Shown here: positions 56,170-57,683 of the stretch, piece after piece
How positions within the stretch are numbered: the stretch's first letter is position 1
Layout: each line of letters opens with the position of its first letter
Assembly: GCA_015520105.1 (NCBI GenBank)
Contig: WAQT01000059.1
Location: 1 to 57,683, forward strand
DNA length: 57,683 bases
Direction of reading: 5' to 3'
Origin: Candidatus Aenigmatarchaeota archaeon
GTDB taxonomy: Archaea > Aenigmatarchaeota > Aenigmatarchaeia > QMZP01
Translations under genes and position numbers: made by a program
The notes under the pieces: generated by a model
Database searches by the model: none
Told to the model about the DNA's origin: nothing
What the model saw: the letters and a program-made list of their open reading frames with translations, nothing else

Positions 56170-57132
56170 ATGGATGTGAAATTAGGAAATATAGACAAGA
56201 AATTGCTTTACGAACTGAGCACAAACTCGCGCATCTCGAAGAAAGAGCTTTCATCGAGATTCAGAATAAGCATTCAGACTGTGTCAAGAAAAATTGACTA
56301 TCTGATTAAGCAAGGGATTCTCGTGAACACGCATCCTATAATAGACCATTCGCGCCTTGGATTCATAGGCTATCGGATATATTTCAACTTTTTCGGGACT
56401 ACTCCCAGAGAAGAGGTTGAGATATTAGAATGGCTAAAGAATCACAGGTTCGTTTCAGTGCTTGCGCAAGCAATAGGCTCTGTGGATGTTGTTGTGATGT
56501 CGTGGGTAAGAGAGAAGGAGAGTTTCTTCTCTCTGGTTAAGGAGTTGAAGGAGAGGTTCAGAGACAGGATATCGAATATAGAGACGTTCTCGTACGTCAG
56601 GACGCACCATTTCTCCAGAGACTATCTTGTTGATGACAGAAACATCCTAAGAAAGAGAATCGTCACCGGTGATGCTAAAGAGAGGATAAAAATCGATGAC
56701 GTGGACGTTAAAATACTGGAATGTATAAAAGAGAATGCAAGAAAGACAACCAAGGAAATATCGTTTGAGATTGGGGAGCCTGTGACAACAGTGGCCTATC
56801 GCCTGAAAAGGATGGAAAGGGAAAAACTAATAGTGGGTTATGGAGCGAACATAGACATAGGCAAACTTGGATTTGAATATTATAAACTCAACATCATTTT
56901 CAACAAGCCTGTTGAATACGAGAAGCTTCTGTCCTTCTCTTATGAAATAAGAAACAGCGTATACGTTGATGAAACAATAGGCAAATACGATTTCGAGCTT
57001 AATGTGGAAGTAAGAAACAGAGAAGAGGTTGATAACATAATAAATAATCTGAAGGAGCTGGTGGGCGGTTTCAGAAGACTGGACATATTCCAAGTAAAAG
57101 GTTATAACAAGCTTTCATACTTCTCTGCATGA
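56170..57132 (+). CDS. Tandem Lrp/AsnC-type transcriptional regulator (HTH-RAM twice)
   Basis: A 320-residue protein made of two Lrp/AsnC units in a row. Residues ~5-60 are a winged helix (NIDKKLLYELSTNSRISKKE) and ~65-150 a RAM-like domain. Residues ~175-235 are a second winged helix (DVDVKILECIKENARKTTKE) and ~240-315 a second RAM-like domain. A normal Lrp monomer has one unit. The double form may bind two half-sites on its own. A TATA (TATTTATAAAATATTA) lies ~25 bp upstream. Confidence 0.9.
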   Translation: MDVKLGNIDKKLLYELSTNSRISKKELSSRFRISIQTVSRKIDYLIKQGILVNTHPIIDHSRLGFIGYRIYFNFFGTTPREEVEILEWLKNHRFVSVLAQAIGSVDVVVMSWVREKESFFSLVKELKERFRDRISNIETFSYVRTHHFSRDYLVDDRNILRKRIVTGDAKERIKIDDVDVKILECIKENARKTTKEISFEIGEPVTTVAYRLKRMEREKLIVGYGANIDIGKLGFEYYKLNIIFNKPVEYEKLLSFSYEIRNSVYVDETIGKYDFELNVEVRNREEVDNIINNLKELVGGFRRLDIFQVKGYNKLSYFSA

Positions 57133-57165
57133 TTTGTATTTTTATCTTTCTTTCACAATATTTCC

Positions 57166-57683
57166 ATGCTTCTCAGAATCTACAAAACCCTTCTTGAGGC
57201 ATTCGGTCCGCAGAACTGGTGGCCGGCAGGGAACGGCCTCGAGCCGGAGGAGTGGGAGATATCGGTCGGTGCTGTCCTCACGCAGAACACGAACTGGAGG
57301 AATGTGGAGAGGGCGCTGGCCAGGATGGCCGGGATGGGATTGAGGACAAGGGAGGACGTCCTGAACGCGTCTGAGAAGAGGATTGCGGAAGCTATAAGGC
57401 CTGCCGGATACTACAACCAGAAGGCGAGGAAGCTCAAGATTCTGGCCTCGCTCTCCGGGGAGGCATCAAGGGAGAGGCTCCTGTCTTTGTGGGGAATCGG
57501 GCCGGAGACAGCGGACTCGATACTCCTCTACGCGCACGGGAAGCCCTATTTCGTCGTGGATGCGTACACGAAGAGGGTGTTCTCGAGGCTGGGGGTTCTG
57601 GAAGGGAATGAGGGTTACGAGGAGATAAGGAGGATGTTCGAGGAGAAGCTTCCGAGGGACGTCGGGCTGTACAGGGAGTATCA
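57166..57683 (+). CDS. Endonuclease III-like HhH-GPD base-excision glycosylase (3' partial)
   Basis: ATG 57166 opens a frame that runs off the window end. It has WEISVGAVLTQNTNWRNVERAL, a helix-hairpin-helix LLSLWGIGPETADSILLYA and the catalytic-Asp segment FVVDAYTKRVFSRLG. These are the endonuclease III / MagIII-like features that remove oxidised or alkylated bases. The 4Fe-4S C terminus, if present, is outside the window. A TATA-like TATTTTTATC ends ~20 bp upstream. Confidence 0.9.
   Translation, partial: MLLRIYKTLLEAFGPQNWWPAGNGLEPEEWEISVGAVLTQNTNWRNVERALARMAGMGLRTREDVLNASEKRIAEAIRPAGYYNQKARKLKILASLSGEASRERLLSLWGIGPETADSILLYAHGKPYFVVDAYTKRVFSRLGVLEGNEGYEEIRRMFEEKLPRDVGLYREY

Overview
The window is archaeal. 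It carries r-protein genes of archaeal type (S27ae, S24e, L4-L23-L2-S19-L22-S3-L29), eIF1/SUI1, Rpo7 and Spt4, RadA, RPA, topoisomerase VI, family-B polymerase, HerA, Rad50/Mre11, Kae1 and a 7S SRP RNA. Many genes have a TATA box about 25 bp upstream of the start codon, so much of the mRNA is probably leaderless. Arg codons are mostly AGG/AGA. The compact gene packing, scattered standard operons, many tiny Cys-rich ORFs and [FeFe]-hydrogenase maturases suggest a DPANN-type or Altiarchaeum-like lineage. That placement is inference only.

Layout. 1-8.8 kb: a large surface protein, a KaiC-like ATPase, a RecB/Cas4-like nuclease, a PurM homologue, the S27ae/S24e/Spt4/Rpo7 cluster and a cysteine desulfurase. 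8.9-15.6 kb: small membrane or secreted proteins, hydrogenase maturation (HypA, maturation protease), a two-cluster ferredoxin subunit, a repeat-rich surface protein and thiol redox proteins. 15.6-23.5 kb: RPA, RadA, then the radical-SAM pair hydG and hypC-hydE, GatC, Mre11 and a bacteriohemerythrin. 23.6-28.6 kb: a rearranged ribosomal operon on the minus strand. The gaps on both sides of L2 are filled with structured repeats. 28.6-36 kb: Kae1, a CPA2 antiporter, an RPA32-like OB protein, an E1-like enzyme, an MTA/SAH deaminase, SRP RNA and a Tat-exported lytic-transglycosylase-like protein. 36-49.6 kb: HerA, a methyltransferase, PolB, Topo VI B/A, RNase HI, a Yip1-like membrane protein and Rad50. 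49.7-57.7 kb: a transglutaminase-like protein, PEBP, a DRG GTPase, Pth2, an acyltransferase-like membrane protein, TrkH, a degenerate prenyl synthase, a double Lrp/AsnC regulator and the start of an endonuclease III.

Two systems stand out. First, an abutting two-gene operon encodes HydG and a protein in which a complete HypC ([NiFe]-hydrogenase chaperone) is fused to HydE ([FeFe]-hydrogenase maturase). HypA, a [NiFe] protease and an Ech/Mbh-like ferredoxin lie nearby. This points to hydrogen metabolism that combines both hydrogenase classes. Second, the ribosomal-protein operon contains about 150-bp repeated elements. They hold three hairpins whose 8-bp stems covary while the loop stays the same, and they end a few bases before the L2 and S19 start codons. 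This looks like an undescribed RNA (or palindromic DNA) element.
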